Under the pieces are notes generated by a model. That model was not told the origin of the DNA. It searched no databases and worked only from the letters and a program-made list of their open reading frames with translations. A stretch of 64,000 nucleotides of DNA from an uncultured Alphaproteobacteria bacterium (GTDB lineage: Bacteria; Pseudomonadota; Alphaproteobacteria; UBA11222): assembly GCA_947258435.1 (NCBI GenBank), contig CAMYID010000024.1:1-64000 (forward strand), given 5' to 3'. Shown here piece after piece: positions 34,707 to 45,151 of this stretch (positions within the stretch are counted from its first letter, which is position 1; every line of letters starts with the position of its first letter). The position numbers were made by a program, and so were the translations under genes.

Positions 34707-36221
34707 TCAGTCAGGCAGATAGCGGCGCTTGAGATGCTGCATATAGGCATCAGCCGATAACAGGCTGCCGGTCGCCTTTTCAAGCAGCGCATTGGTGCCG
34801 TATTTGCTGCCATAGCGGTGTACATTCAGGCGCAGCCAGTCGGTCAAAGGCGTGAAATCCCCCCGGGCGATCGCATCGGGGATGTCGGGTCGGGCGGCCT
34901 GCGCGGCAGCCATGAACTGCGCTGCGGCAAGCGCGCCAAGGGTATAGGTCGGGAAATAACCGAACAGCCCGGCAGGCCAATGCACATCCTGCATGCAGCC
35001 ATCCGCATCATCAAACGGTGTGATACCGAGCAAACGGCTCATACCCTCATTCCACGCACCAGGCAGATCGGCAACCGCAAGCTCACCAGCGATCATTGCG
35101 CTTTCCAGCCGGTAACGCAGGATGACATGCAAGGGATAGGTCACCTCATCGGCATAGACCCTGATCAGCCCCGGCTTCACCTGTTGGAAAAGCCTTTTGA
35201 TGTTTGCCGTCGACCAGCTATCGCCGGCATCGCCAAGGGTTTCGGCAAGTTGCGGCGCGACATAGCGGATGAAAGCATCGCTGCGGCAGGCCTGCATCTC
35301 GATGATCAGCGACTGGCTTTCATGCAGGGTCATGCCCAGCGCCTCGCCAACCGGTTGTCCCTGCCAGTCGGCGGGCAGGCCGCGTGTATAGAGTGCGTGG
35401 CCCGTCTCATGCAGAACGGCCATCAGCCCTTGCAGGAATTCGTCAGTCGAATAACGCGTCGTCACCCGCACATCGTCAGGCACACCGGAGGAAAAGGGAT
35501 GATGGCTGACATCGAGCCGGCCATGTTCAAAATCGAAACCGAGCGATGTCATCAGTTTTTTGGCCAGTGCGCGCTGTGCTGCAATTGGAAAGGGGCCGGA
35601 GGGGATGCCGGGCCGGGGCGCGCGGCATTGCCGTTCAACGACCTGTGGCAGAAATGCGGGCAGAAATCCCTCAAGTTCGGCGAACAGCCGCTCGACAGTG
35701 GCAGTTGACATGCCCGGATCAAAAGCGTCGAGCAATGCGTCATAGGGCGTGGTGTCGAGCCGCTCTGCCTTGGCGGTGGCGGCCTCGCGCGTGAGCTGCA
35801 ACAGTTCGGCAAGTTTGGGCGCAAGTGCGGGGAAGTCGTTCGCTTTCCGTGCACTGCGCCAGATCATTTCGCATTCGGACCCTGTTTGGGACAGGGCTTC
35901 GACAAGTCGTGCCGGCAGCGCGGTGGCATGTACCCAGCTGCGCCGCATTGCTGCCAGATTGGCCTGCTGCCAGTCATTAAGGGTTGATTTGTCAGACTGG
36001 GCCCGCTGCAACAGCTCGTCCAGCGCCGGATCGGTCATCATCTCATGACGGATAAGGCGCAAGGTGGACATTTGCTGTGCCCGCGCCGCCGCGCCGCCCT
36101 CAGGCATCATTGTCGCATGATCCCATTCAAGCAGCTCAAGTGCATCGTCGATATGCTGCGCGCGGGCGAAGCGTTGCTCAAGCGCGGTGTAAGCTGCAGG
36201 TGTTTCTGACTGGTCAGGCAT
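34707..36221 (-). CDS. M32-family carboxypeptidase (Taq type)
   Basis: 504 residues from the ATG at 36221 (MPDQSETPAAYTALEQRF). The HExxH zinc motif is seen as VLHETGHALYTRGLP (around residue 270) with the downstream Glu in LHESQSLIIEMQ. Also typical: LLEWDHATMMPEGG near the N-terminus and DVHWPAGLFGYFPTYTLGAL near the C-terminus. A cytoplasmic metallocarboxypeptidase that trims C-terminal residues. Its start overlaps the SURF1 stop by eight bases. Confidence 0.95.
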   Translation of the reverse strand: MPDQSETPAAYTALEQRFARAQHIDDALELLEWDHATMMPEGGAAARAQQMSTLRLIRHEMMTDPALDELLQRAQSDKSTLNDWQQANLAAMRRSWVHATALPARLVEALSQTGSECEMIWRSARKANDFPALAPKLAELLQLTREAATAKAERLDTTPYDALLDAFDPGMSTATVERLFAELEGFLPAFLPQVVERQCRAPRPGIPSGPFPIAAQRALAKKLMTSLGFDFEHGRLDVSHHPFSSGVPDDVRVTTRYSTDEFLQGLMAVLHETGHALYTRGLPADWQGQPVGEALGMTLHESQSLIIEMQACRSDAFIRYVAPQLAETLGDAGDSWSTANIKRLFQQVKPGLIRVYADEVTYPLHVILRYRLESAMIAGELAVADLPGAWNEGMSRLLGITPFDDADGCMQDVHWPAGLFGYFPTYTLGALAAAQFMAAAQAARPDIPDAIARGDFTPLTDWLRLNVHRYGSKYGTNALLEKATGSLLSADAYMQHLKRRYLPD

Positions 36222-36930
36222 TTCTGCGATTGTCGCTGACCACAAAGGCGGCATAGACCGCGGCAAGGATCACGGCCAGGCTGTACCAGGTCAGCGCATA
36301 GGAAAGGTGATCATTGCGAAAGCTGACACGGCTTTGCCCGCCGATGGGAAAGCCGCCGGGATTGACGGTGGCGTCCGCTTCGACAAAAACCGGCGCATAG
36401 TCGGTGATATTCTGGGCTGCTGCCATGGCATCGATATCACCGAAGAACCAGACATTGGCTTCAGGCTCGTTATCGGCCACAAACAGATGCTGCGGCCAGG
36501 GCAGACGCGCAAGCCCGCTTATACTGACCGTGCCGCTAATCTGCCCTTCGGGGCGTGTCTCAGGCAGCCGCTTTTCCGGTGGCACCCAGCCGCGATTGAC
36601 AAAGACAAAGCTGCCATCCGCACGTTCAAGGGGTGTGATAATCAAATAGCCCGGGCCGCTGTGCTTGTTGTGACCGAACAGGTGGAGTTCCTTGTCATGG
36701 TGAAATCGCCCTTCGGTTCTGGTGGGACGGTATTTCCAGTCGGCGGGGTCTGAAATTTCGGCGGGCAGCATCACCGGCGGCAAGGATGTTTGTGCTGCAA
36801 TTGTCTCGGTCAGTTCATTCTTCCATTGCAGCCGTTGAATCTGCCAACTGCCGAGCAAGAGCAAAACAATCAAGGCAGGGATAGCAAACAAAGTCGGCCA
36901 TAGGGGAAGTTGATAGTTCGCGATGCGCAC
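36214..36930 (-). CDS. SURF1-family cytochrome c oxidase assembly protein
   Basis: About 238 residues from the GTG at 36930 (a TTG at 36984 would add 18 residues). Two membrane helices, LPLWPTLFAIPALIVLLLLGSWQIQRL at the N-terminus (shown in part: PALIVLLLLGSWQIQRL) and ALTWYSLAVILAAVYAAFVV at the C-terminus, enclose the periplasmic domain with GPGYLIITPLERADG, VFVNRGWVP and the late HLSYALTWYSLA. SURF1 inserts haem a into subunit I. Located downstream of the oxidase operon. Confidence 0.93.
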   Translation of the reverse strand: MRIANYQLPLWPTLFAIPALIVLLLLGSWQIQRLQWKNELTETIAAQTSLPPVMLPAEISDPADWKYRPTRTEGRFHHDKELHLFGHNKHSGPGYLIITPLERADGSFVFVNRGWVPPEKRLPETRPEGQISGTVSISGLARLPWPQHLFVADNEPEANVWFFGDIDAMAAAQNITDYAPVFVEADATVNPGGFPIGGQSRVSFRNDHLSYALTWYSLAVILAAVYAAFVVSDNRRNA

Positions 36931-37034
36931 AATAGGGTTCCGTTTGTCGGGGCTGCGTTGCGGTGGGCTTAAGACATTTCGCAATGCGATAACAGGGCTA
37001 ATTTATCCGGCACTATATCTTCTCACACGCGCGG

Positions 37035-37397
37035 CTAGTCAAGCAGCCGTCCTTCCTGCGCCCTGCGCTGAAACTGGATGGCGATCAGCGTGGCTTTGAA
37101 AGGGCGGAGCAGACCTAAAGACAGGATCAGGATCAGGGGCAGCCAGATCAAGGCATGGACCCAATAGGGTGGCTGGTAACTTACCTCCACCACCAGGGCC
37201 GCGCCGACGATAATAAATCCCACAATCAGCATGATGAAGATCGCCGGGCCATCGCCGGAATCTGCTTCCCCGAAATTGGCGCCGCAAACGCTACACTTCT
37301 CGTGCAGTTGCAGGTATCCGCGAAACAGGGGTGCTTTCCCGCATTCGGGGCATTTACACCGCAGCCCTGCCGCGATTGCGGAAATTTCCTGTCCCAT
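37035..37397 (-). CDS. DUF983 zinc-ribbon membrane protein
   Basis: 120 residues. Two CxxC pairs in the N-terminal half (CPECGKAPLFRGYLQLHEKC begins the motif, then CSVCGANFGEADSGDGPAIF) and two membrane helices (FIMLIVGFIIVGAALVVEVS; ALIWLPLILILSLGLL). The family is nearly always found beside SURF1 and ctaE in Alphaproteobacteria; its exact role in oxidase assembly is not established. Confidence 0.9.
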   Translation of the reverse strand: MGQEISAIAAGLRCKCPECGKAPLFRGYLQLHEKCSVCGANFGEADSGDGPAIFIMLIVGFIIVGAALVVEVSYQPPYWVHALIWLPLILILSLGLLRPFKATLIAIQFQRRAQEGRLLD

Positions 37398-37457
37398 TTT
37401 TCATCTGTCCTGAATGGCGGGTGCCGGCATTCAGGCATCCCGGTACCCGGAAAAGCA

Positions 37458-37500
37458 AATGCCCTGCCGCTTAGTCTGTGCAGATAAGCAGCAGGGCATT
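37458..37500 (-). terminator. Terminator after ctaE
   Basis: A 16-bp inverted repeat (AATGCCCTGC-x-GCTTA and its complement, one mismatch) with an 11-base loop. On the minus strand it is followed by TTTGCTTTT. It lies 32 bases after the ctaE stop and would end most oxidase transcripts before DUF983/SURF1. Confidence 0.8.
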
Positions 37501-37532
37501 CGATAGCAAGCGCTGTTGTTAAAGCGGTGTGA

Positions 37533-38327
37533 TCAGCTGCCCCAGATGTAGATGCAGACAAACAGGAACAGCCAGACGACATCGACGAAGTGCCAGTACC
37601 AGGCCGCGGCTTCGAACCCGAAATGATGATCAGGCTTGAAATGCCCTGCCTGCGCGCGCAGCAGGCAGATGATCAGGAAGATCGTCCCGACAATCACATG
37701 GAAGCCGTGGAAGCCTGTCGCCATGTAGAAGGTCGAACCGTAAATATTGCCCGCAAATTCGAACGTTGCATGCATATATTCATAGGCCTGGATCACAGAA
37801 AAAAGCGCCCCCAGCACGATTGTCAGAATCAATCCGCGCTTCAGCCCCACGCGATCGCCATTCTGCAGCGCATGATGTGCCCAGGTAACCGTGGTTCCCG
37901 ATGTCAGCAGGATCAGTGTGTTGATCAGTGGCAGATGCCACGGGTCCAGCGTTTCGATGCCTTCGGGCGGCCATACACCGCCAATATTTGCATCCGGAAA
38001 AATGCTGGCATTAAAAAACGCCCAGAACCATGCGACAAAGAACATGACCTCTGATGCGATGAACAGGAACATCCCATAGCGATGGTGTAGCTGCACAACC
38101 GGTGTGTGCTGCCCGTCATGCTCAGCTTCCTTGATGACCTCGCGCCACCACCCGACGAAGGTGTAAAGTACGCCGGCGGTACCGACCAGCAGGACCCAGG
38201 GGGGACCGTCATGCATGAACATGATGCCACCGATCGCCATGATGAAGGCACTGATCGAGCCGATGAATGGCCAGGGGCTGGGGTCTACCAGATGATAATC
38301 ATGTTGCGGAGCGTGTGCGTCTGCCAT
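37533..38327 (-). CDS. ctaE: Cytochrome c oxidase subunit III
   Basis: 264 residues with seven membrane helices. Typical segments: [76 protein letters not shown] and [20 protein letters not shown]. Last structural gene of the aa3-type oxidase operon, 28 bp after ctaG. Confidence 0.98.
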   Translation of the reverse strand: MADAHAPQHDYHLVDPSPWPFIGSISAFIMAIGGIMFMHDGPPWVLLVGTAGVLYTFVGWWREVIKEAEHDGQHTPVVQLHHRYGMFLFIASEVMFFVAWFWAFFNASIFPDANIGGVWPPEGIETLDPWHLPLINTLILLTSGTTVTWAHHALQNGDRVGLKRGLILTIVLGALFSVIQAYEYMHATFEFAGNIYGSTFYMATGFHGFHVIVGTIFLIICLLRAQAGHFKPDHHFGFEAAAWYWHFVDVVWLFLFVCIYIWGS

Positions 38328-38354
38328 GTTATTTCTCTTTGTTGCGCTTACGGT

Positions 38355-39029
38355 TCAATTAAAACTTTTATTACCCTCCGTCGGGGCGGAATTGACCCGG
38401 CCGGGATAGGCAGTGGTGTCGGTCGCTTCCGCCAGCGTATCATGCGCGCGGTGGAAGGTGTATGACAGGGTAATTGTCGTTATCTCATCAAGGTTTGCAT
38501 CTTCAACGATTTCAGGGTCAATGAAGAACTGTACCGGCATATCCATTTCCTGCCCCGGTTCAAGGCGCTGTTCCGTGAAGCAGAAACAGTCGATTTTTGT
38601 GAAGTAGCTGCCCGCTTTCAGCGGTGTCACATTGAAGCTTGCGGTGCCGATCACAGGATGCTCCGACAGGTTTTTTGCCCGATAGAAGGCGAGGCCAACT
38701 TCACCCACATTGACGGTGACGCTGCGTTGTGCGGGTTTGAACTGCCAATTCAGGCCCTTTGCAAGGCTTGCATCGAACCGGACTGTTACCTGCCGGTCAA
38801 GCACGGTGTCAGGCGCCGCGTCGGCCTGTTGTGTGGTGCCGCCAAAGCCGGTTACCTGACAGAAAATCCTGTAAAGCGGTACCGCCCCATACGCTGCTGC
38901 CCCCATGCCCGCGACAACAACCAAACAAATCGCCGCAGTTCGCCAGGGCGCCGCGCGCTTACCGTCGGGCATTGCGCGGCTTTCACGCGTCTGCTCCTTT
39001 GCGGAATTATTTGCGCTGGTTCTGGTCAT
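38355..39029 (-). CDS. ctaG: Cytochrome c oxidase assembly protein CtaG/Cox11
   Basis: 224 residues. One membrane helix (TAAICLVVVAGMGAAAYGAV), then the periplasmic copper domain with VPLYRIFCQVTGFGGTTQ, FYRAKNLS and the copper-binding FTKIDCFCFTEQRL (CFCF). Cox11 delivers copper to the CuB site of subunit I. Start: ATG at 39029, or the ATG 19 codons later. Confidence 0.97.
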   Translation of the reverse strand: MTRTSANNSAKEQTRESRAMPDGKRAAPWRTAAICLVVVAGMGAAAYGAVPLYRIFCQVTGFGGTTQQADAAPDTVLDRQVTVRFDASLAKGLNWQFKPAQRSVTVNVGEVGLAFYRAKNLSEHPVIGTASFNVTPLKAGSYFTKIDCFCFTEQRLEPGQEMDMPVQFFIDPEIVEDANLDEITTITLSYTFHRAHDTLAEATDTTAYPGRVNSAPTEGNKSFN

Positions 39030-39082
39030 TGATCTGTGCGGTTGCCTTCTTGTCCTAATAAAGCTTGTCGGGGTTGGCCGGC

Positions 39083-39220
39083 CTATAGTCCCGCGGCGGC
39101 AGGTGAGCCACTGAGTTTGATGATTGTGATGACGAAGAACAGCACGATCAGCGCAAGCAGGATACCTGCAACTGTGACGTTCTTGGCGCGTTTACGCTGA
39201 TGAAGATCGCTTAAGGGCAT
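39083..39220 (-). CDS. 45-residue single-helix membrane protein in the cox operon (CoxF-like)
   Basis: This gene is too short for most ORF callers. The minus strand from the ATG at 39220 reads MPLSDLHQRKRAKNVTVAGI followed by LLALIVLFFVITIIKLSGS and a short Ala-rich tail to a TAG at 39083. It has a positively charged N-terminus (RKRAK) and one membrane helix, and starts two bases after the ctaB stop with GGTGAG as RBS. Small single-pass proteins of this form are found between ctaB and ctaG in many Alphaproteobacteria (often called CoxF); function in oxidase assembly is assumed, not shown. Confidence 0.85.
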   Translation of the reverse strand: MPLSDLHQRKRAKNVTVAGILLALIVLFFVITIIKLSGSPAAAGL

Positions 39221-39222
39221 GC

Positions 39223-40200
39223 TCACCAACCTGTGATTGCGCGCAGATCGAAAACCCCCTCGGCAAGCAGGGCAGCGAACAGCAGCATCAAATAGAGGAT
39301 CGAGTAGAAGAACAACTTCCGGGCATGCTTTTCGGCCTGGGCAGTCAGCCTGTCCTGCGGGCCTTCAGCGGTTGCGACACTGCGCCAGACCTGCCAGGCA
39401 AAGATCAGGAATGCCGCCGTCAGCACGCCGGCAATGCCGCCGTAAAGCAGGCTTGCAAATCCCATGAAAGCCGGCAGCAAGGCAATTGGAGCAAGGATCA
39501 GGGAATAGATGAAAATCTGCTTGCCGGTTTCCGCCTGGCCAGCGACCACCGGCAGCATGGGAACGCCGACTTTTTCATAGTCGCCACTGCGATAAAGCGC
39601 CAGCGCCCAGAAATGCGGCGGGGTCCACATGAAGATGATCAGGAACAGGACAATGGATTCCAGGCTGACCGATCCGGTCACCGCAGCCCAGCCGATCATC
39701 GGGGGAAATGCCCCCGCTGCCCCGCCAATGACGATGTTCTGCGGACTGCGCCGTTTCAGCCACATCGTATAGATGAAAAGATAAAATCCGATTGTCACCG
39801 CAAGCAGCAGGGCGGATGTGTAATTGACAGCAAGCGCCATCACCGCAACCGCCCCCAGTGACAGGGTGACCCCGAGATTAAGCGCTTCGGCGGGTGCCAC
39901 GCGTCCTGTAGGAATGGGACGGGTTCTGGTCCGTTCCATCTTTGCGTCAATATCGGCGTCATACCACATGTTCAGCGCGCCCGACGCACCCGCGCCCACA
40001 GCGATGCAGAGCAGCGCCACAAAACCGATAAATGGATTGATTTCACCTGGCGCAAGCGCAAGGCCCGCAAGCCCGGTAAACACCACAAGCGACATGACAC
40101 GCGGTTTGAGCAGCGCGAAATAGTCCGCGACACGGGCATCTTCGGATGCCGTATGCGGGCTGTCGGTCAGCTCGATCTGCTCGAAATGGGTGTTGCTCAA
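39223..40200 (-). CDS. ctaB: Protohaem IX farnesyltransferase (haem O synthase)
   Basis: About 325 residues, UbiA superfamily with nine membrane helices. The first Asp-rich motif is in [19 protein letters not shown] and the second region in [15 protein letters not shown]. It farnesylates haem b for haem a synthesis. No ATG is available; the TTG at 40200 is chosen because GGAGA lies at normal distance (another TTG at 40215). Confidence 0.95.
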   Translation of the reverse strand: MSNTHFEQIELTDSPHTASEDARVADYFALLKPRVMSLVVFTGLAGLALAPGEINPFIGFVALLCIAVGAGASGALNMWYDADIDAKMERTRTRPIPTGRVAPAEALNLGVTLSLGAVAVMALAVNYTSALLLAVTIGFYLFIYTMWLKRRSPQNIVIGGAAGAFPPMIGWAAVTGSVSLESIVLFLIIFMWTPPHFWALALYRSGDYEKVGVPMLPVVAGQAETGKQIFIYSLILAPIALLPAFMGFASLLYGGIAGVLTAAFLIFAWQVWRSVATAEGPQDRLTAQAEKHARKLFFYSILYLMLLFAALLAEGVFDLRAITGW

Positions 40201-40323
40201 TGCTGCTCTCCGCAACGGAAACTACCGTGTTCAGTCGCCGTGGTTGATCTCAGTTGCCGTGTTTGATCAGTGTGTCGTAAATGGCAAAACAAATAGGAAA
40301 CAGATGATAATATCGGGTGAGAT

Positions 40324-40356
40324 GGCTGCGGGGAGAAGATCGCGCTCCCCGCAGCC
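40324..40356 (-). terminator. Strong intercistronic hairpin between ctaD and ctaB
   Basis: A perfect 12-bp inverted repeat, GGCTGCGGGGAG / CTCCCCGCAGCC, with a nine-base loop, starting seven bases after the ctaD stop. There is no T-run on the minus strand, so it more likely stabilises the 3' end of ctaC-ctaD mRNA or attenuates transcription than terminates it fully. Confidence 0.65.
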
Positions 40357-40362
40357 TGTCTC

Positions 40363-42009
<1,647 letters not shown>

Positions 42010-42030
42010 CTATCTGCGTGCAATCACATG

Positions 42031-42888
42031 TCAGCGTGTTGCCGCATTCACAGCCAGTTGAACAGGCTGCTCCTGATCAACCGCACCAAACTCGTCCTGT
42101 GCCTCTTCAAGCCAGGCAGTGAACTCCGGCTCGCTGACCACGCGGATTGCGGTCGGCATGAAAGCATGTCGCGATCCGCACAGTTCCGAGCATTGCCCGT
42201 AGAAAATGCCTTCGCGGGTTGCCTTGAACCAGGTTTCATTGAGCCGGCCGGGGACCGCGTCTATCTTGACCCCAAGCTCGGGGGTTGCGAAGGCATGGAT
42301 CACATCGACAGATGTCGTGATCACCCGTACGGTCTTGTTAACCGGCACAACGATATCATTATCGACAGCCAGCAGCCGTGGGTCGTCCGGACCGCGCTCA
42401 TCGTCTTCCAGCATAATGACATCGAAGCTCAACTCGTCATGGTCAGGGTATTCGACGGTCCAATACCACTGATTACCGATGACTTTCACTGTCAGATCGG
42501 ATTCAGGCACAACATCTTCGGCATATAACAGCCGGAAAGACGGTATCGCGATGACCACAAGAATAAGGATCGGGACCGTTGTCCAGATAACTTCCAGCAA
42601 TGTGTTGTGTGTGCGGGTCGAGGGTTCGGGATTACTGCGCGAATTGAAGCGAAGCATGACAATGACCAGCAGAACCAGCACAAAAAGCGTGATTGCTGTG
42701 ATGACTACCAGCAGAAAATTATGAAAGCTTGTGATGCTTTCCATGATTGGCGAAGCCGCGGGTTGAAATCCAAGCTGCCAATTCTCGGGCAGCGCTGCAA
42801 AGGCGGCGGTCGCGCCATAAAACGGTGCGAGTAAGAAAGTTAAAAACCCAACCCAATAAGCGCGATACTTTTTTATGGAGCGCATCAT
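42031..42888 (-). CDS. ctaC: Cytochrome c oxidase subunit II
   Basis: 285 residues from the ATG at 42888, preceded by AGGAAACAG; the open frame further upstream to 43131 is not homologous. Signal peptide (FLAPFYGATAAFAA), two membrane helices (FLLVVITAITLFVLVLLVIV; LEVIWTTVPILILVVIAIPS) and the CuA domain with YGQCSELCGSRHAFMP (Cys-x3-Cys-x3-His-x2-Met) and NQWYWTVEYPD. First gene of the oxidase operon. Confidence 0.98.
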   Translation of the reverse strand: MMRSIKKYRAYWVGFLTFLLAPFYGATAAFAALPENWQLGFQPAASPIMESITSFHNFLLVVITAITLFVLVLLVIVMLRFNSRSNPEPSTRTHNTLLEVIWTTVPILILVVIAIPSFRLLYAEDVVPESDLTVKVIGNQWYWTVEYPDHDELSFDVIMLEDDERGPDDPRLLAVDNDIVVPVNKTVRVITTSVDVIHAFATPELGVKIDAVPGRLNETWFKATREGIFYGQCSELCGSRHAFMPTAIRVVSEPEFTAWLEEAQDEFGAVDQEQPVQLAVNAATR

Positions 42889-43492
42889 CTGTTTCCTGTT
42901 CGTCTGACCTGACTTGTCCGAACTGTTGTCCGACCCGGCGGGGAGCGATGTGCGACGTCTTCCGGCCTGTTCAAGTCCGGCACGAATGATCCCGCACCAC
43001 ATCTCAGCACTAAAACCCGCTCCCCTCAATGCTGATCCGTTATGATCGACCTCACAAAACATAGCTGTCTTTTTTTCGCAAGCTTCGATCACATAGGGGG
43101 CCGATACTAAGCGGATTTTCCCCCAGCGCAAGGTTTTGTCCCCCCTGGAAACATATTTCAGACAAAATCAGGCAAATCCTTTTGTTATCAGAAGGTTGCG
43201 GGGAAATCCGTGCTTCTGGAACGGGAAAATCGGCTGCATTTGCAACAGTTGCGCGGCCAATTGTCGCAAATTTTCCGGCTGGCTCATTTCAGGTGCTGTG
43301 CGCACCGGTTGCCGCCGCCCCGCACCCGGAACAGCCCATGCAATGCGTAGCGATTTCAACAGCAAAGGTTTGAGTCGGGTGGTTGGTTGTCGTCATGCCT
43401 GTTGCGGACAGCGTGCATCGGGGTCGAATGTCTGTTAACTCTGCTTATCTATGATAACAGGACAGACAACAGCCTGAGCGGGAGTAAGATCA
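42889..43492. other. 604-bp non-coding region between ctaC and tldD
   Basis: The largest gap in the window. It must hold the divergent promoters of the cox operon (minus) and tldD (plus). Short open frames here (for example 43168-43365) have no RBS, homology or family features. I see no clear operator or RNA structure, apart from a weak TGTTA...TAACA repeat at about 43432-43458, close to tldD. Confidence 0.6.
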
Positions 43493-44938
43493 ATGGGAAA
43501 CAGCAAGCCCGATGGGTCACCTGAAAAGGATTTCTTTTTTGAGAAATCCGGGATGGACCGGACACGCGTTCAGGGTCTTGTCGATTCCCATGTTGGCGGC
43601 GGAGATGATGGCGAGTTGTTTCTGGAACATGCCGTTTCGGAAAGTTTTGCTTTTGATGATGGCCGGCTGAAGAACGCATCATTCGATACGGCCCAGGGGT
43701 TTGGCCTGCGCGCCGTGGCGGGAGATTCGACCGGTTATGCGCATGCGGCAGAGTTGAGCGAAGATGCTATTCAGCGGGCCGGCGAAACGGTCAAGGCTGT
43801 TCAGGCGGGAAAATCGGGACAGCTTGCCCTGCCGCCGGTCGGCACAAATCAAAGCCTGTACAGCGCAGATAATCCGTTGCTTGGCCCCGATTTCGGCACG
43901 AAGATAAAGCTGCTTGAGGATATCGATGCGTATGGCCGGGCCAGGGACCCCCGGGTGCGGCAGTTATCCTGCTCGCTGAGCGGTGAGTGGCGTATTGTCG
44001 AGATTATACGCCCCGGCGGGCAGACGGTGCGCGATATCCGCCCGCTTGTCAGGCTGAATGTCTCGGTCGTTGTCGGTGACGGTGATCGTCAGGAATCGGG
44101 CAGCTATGGTGCAGGCGCGCGCACCGCTTACAACAGCTATCTTCAACCTGAAACCTGGCAGCCATTTGTCGACGAGGCGCTGCGGCAGGCTGTCGTCAAT
44201 CTTGAATCGGTGCCCGCGCCGGCCGGGGAGCAGACCGTTGTCCTTGGCAGTGGCTGGCCCGGCATCCTGTTGCATGAGGCGATCGGGCACGGGCTTGAAG
44301 GTGACTTCAACCGCAAGAAAACCAGCGCCTTCTCAGGCCTGCTCGGGGAACGGATCGCTGCGCCCGGGGTCACGGTTGTTGATGATGGCACCCTGACGGA
44401 CAGACGTGGCTCCCTGACCGTTGATGATGAGGGGACGCCAACCGCCAATACGGTGCTGATCGAAGATGGAATTCTCAAAGGATATATGCAGGACCGGCTG
44501 AATGCGCGTCTGATGGGTGTGCAGCCGACCGGCAACGGGCGGCGGCAATCTTTCGCGCATATGCCGCAGCCACGGATGACCAACACCTATATGCTGGCGG
44601 GTAGTCACGACCCGGCCGAAATCATCGCCTCTGTCGATCGCGGGATTTACGCGGTTTCGTTTGGCGGTGGTCAGGTGGATATTACAAGCGGCAAGTTCGT
44701 CTTTTCCTGCACCGAAGCCTATCTGATAGAGAATGGCAAGATTGGCGCGCCGGTCAAGGGCGCGACATTGATCGGCAATGGCCCCGATGTGCTCACACGG
44801 GTCTCGATGATCGGTAACGATCTGGCGCTTGATCCGGGGATCGGAACCTGCGGCAAGAATGGCCAGGGCGTTCCCGTCGGCGTTGGGCAGCCAACCCTGA
44901 AAATTGATCGACTGACGGTTGGTGGCACGGCCGCCTGA
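43493..44938 (+). CDS. tldD: TldD metalloprotease subunit
   Basis: 481 residues. N-terminal TldD/PmbA domain (FSFDDGRLKNASFDTAQGFG-like segment, SESFAFDDGRLKN), the HExxxH zinc motif LLHEAIGHGLEGDF (His261 and His265/266 region) and C-terminal QVDITSGKFVFSCTEAYLIE. With TldE it forms a heterodimeric protease that degrades unfolded peptides and, in known cases, removes leaders of microcin B17 and CcdA. TldE is at 54 kb. GGGAG precedes the ATG. Confidence 0.97.
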   Translation: MGNSKPDGSPEKDFFFEKSGMDRTRVQGLVDSHVGGGDDGELFLEHAVSESFAFDDGRLKNASFDTAQGFGLRAVAGDSTGYAHAAELSEDAIQRAGETVKAVQAGKSGQLALPPVGTNQSLYSADNPLLGPDFGTKIKLLEDIDAYGRARDPRVRQLSCSLSGEWRIVEIIRPGGQTVRDIRPLVRLNVSVVVGDGDRQESGSYGAGARTAYNSYLQPETWQPFVDEALRQAVVNLESVPAPAGEQTVVLGSGWPGILLHEAIGHGLEGDFNRKKTSAFSGLLGERIAAPGVTVVDDGTLTDRRGSLTVDDEGTPTANTVLIEDGILKGYMQDRLNARLMGVQPTGNGRRQSFAHMPQPRMTNTYMLAGSHDPAEIIASVDRGIYAVSFGGGQVDITSGKFVFSCTEAYLIENGKIGAPVKGATLIGNGPDVLTRVSMIGNDLALDPGIGTCGKNGQGVPVGVGQPTLKIDRLTVGGTAA

Positions 44939-45151
44939 GCCTTGCAGGCCGCCAGATTGCACGGCAGGCCGGTTGGTTTGAGACGGGAAAAGGCTCCCAC
45001 TGACGGTGCTGTGAGCAGTTTTGCGTAAATTTTACGTGAATTGTGCGCCTTGTTACATGTGAATTGTTGCGCGCCCAACGGTGATCAGCTACCGTTCAAG
45101 CCTATTTATTGTATGGCGTAACTTAAAGAACTCACAAAAAAGGGCGTCAAC

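Noticed and set aside
42031..43131. Longer ctaC start at 43131
   Set aside because: The added residues precede a normal signal peptide that begins at 42888, where an RBS is present.
43168..43365. Small minus-strand ORF in the ctaC-tldD gap
   Set aside because: No RBS, no hydrophobic or charged pattern, no recognisable similarity.
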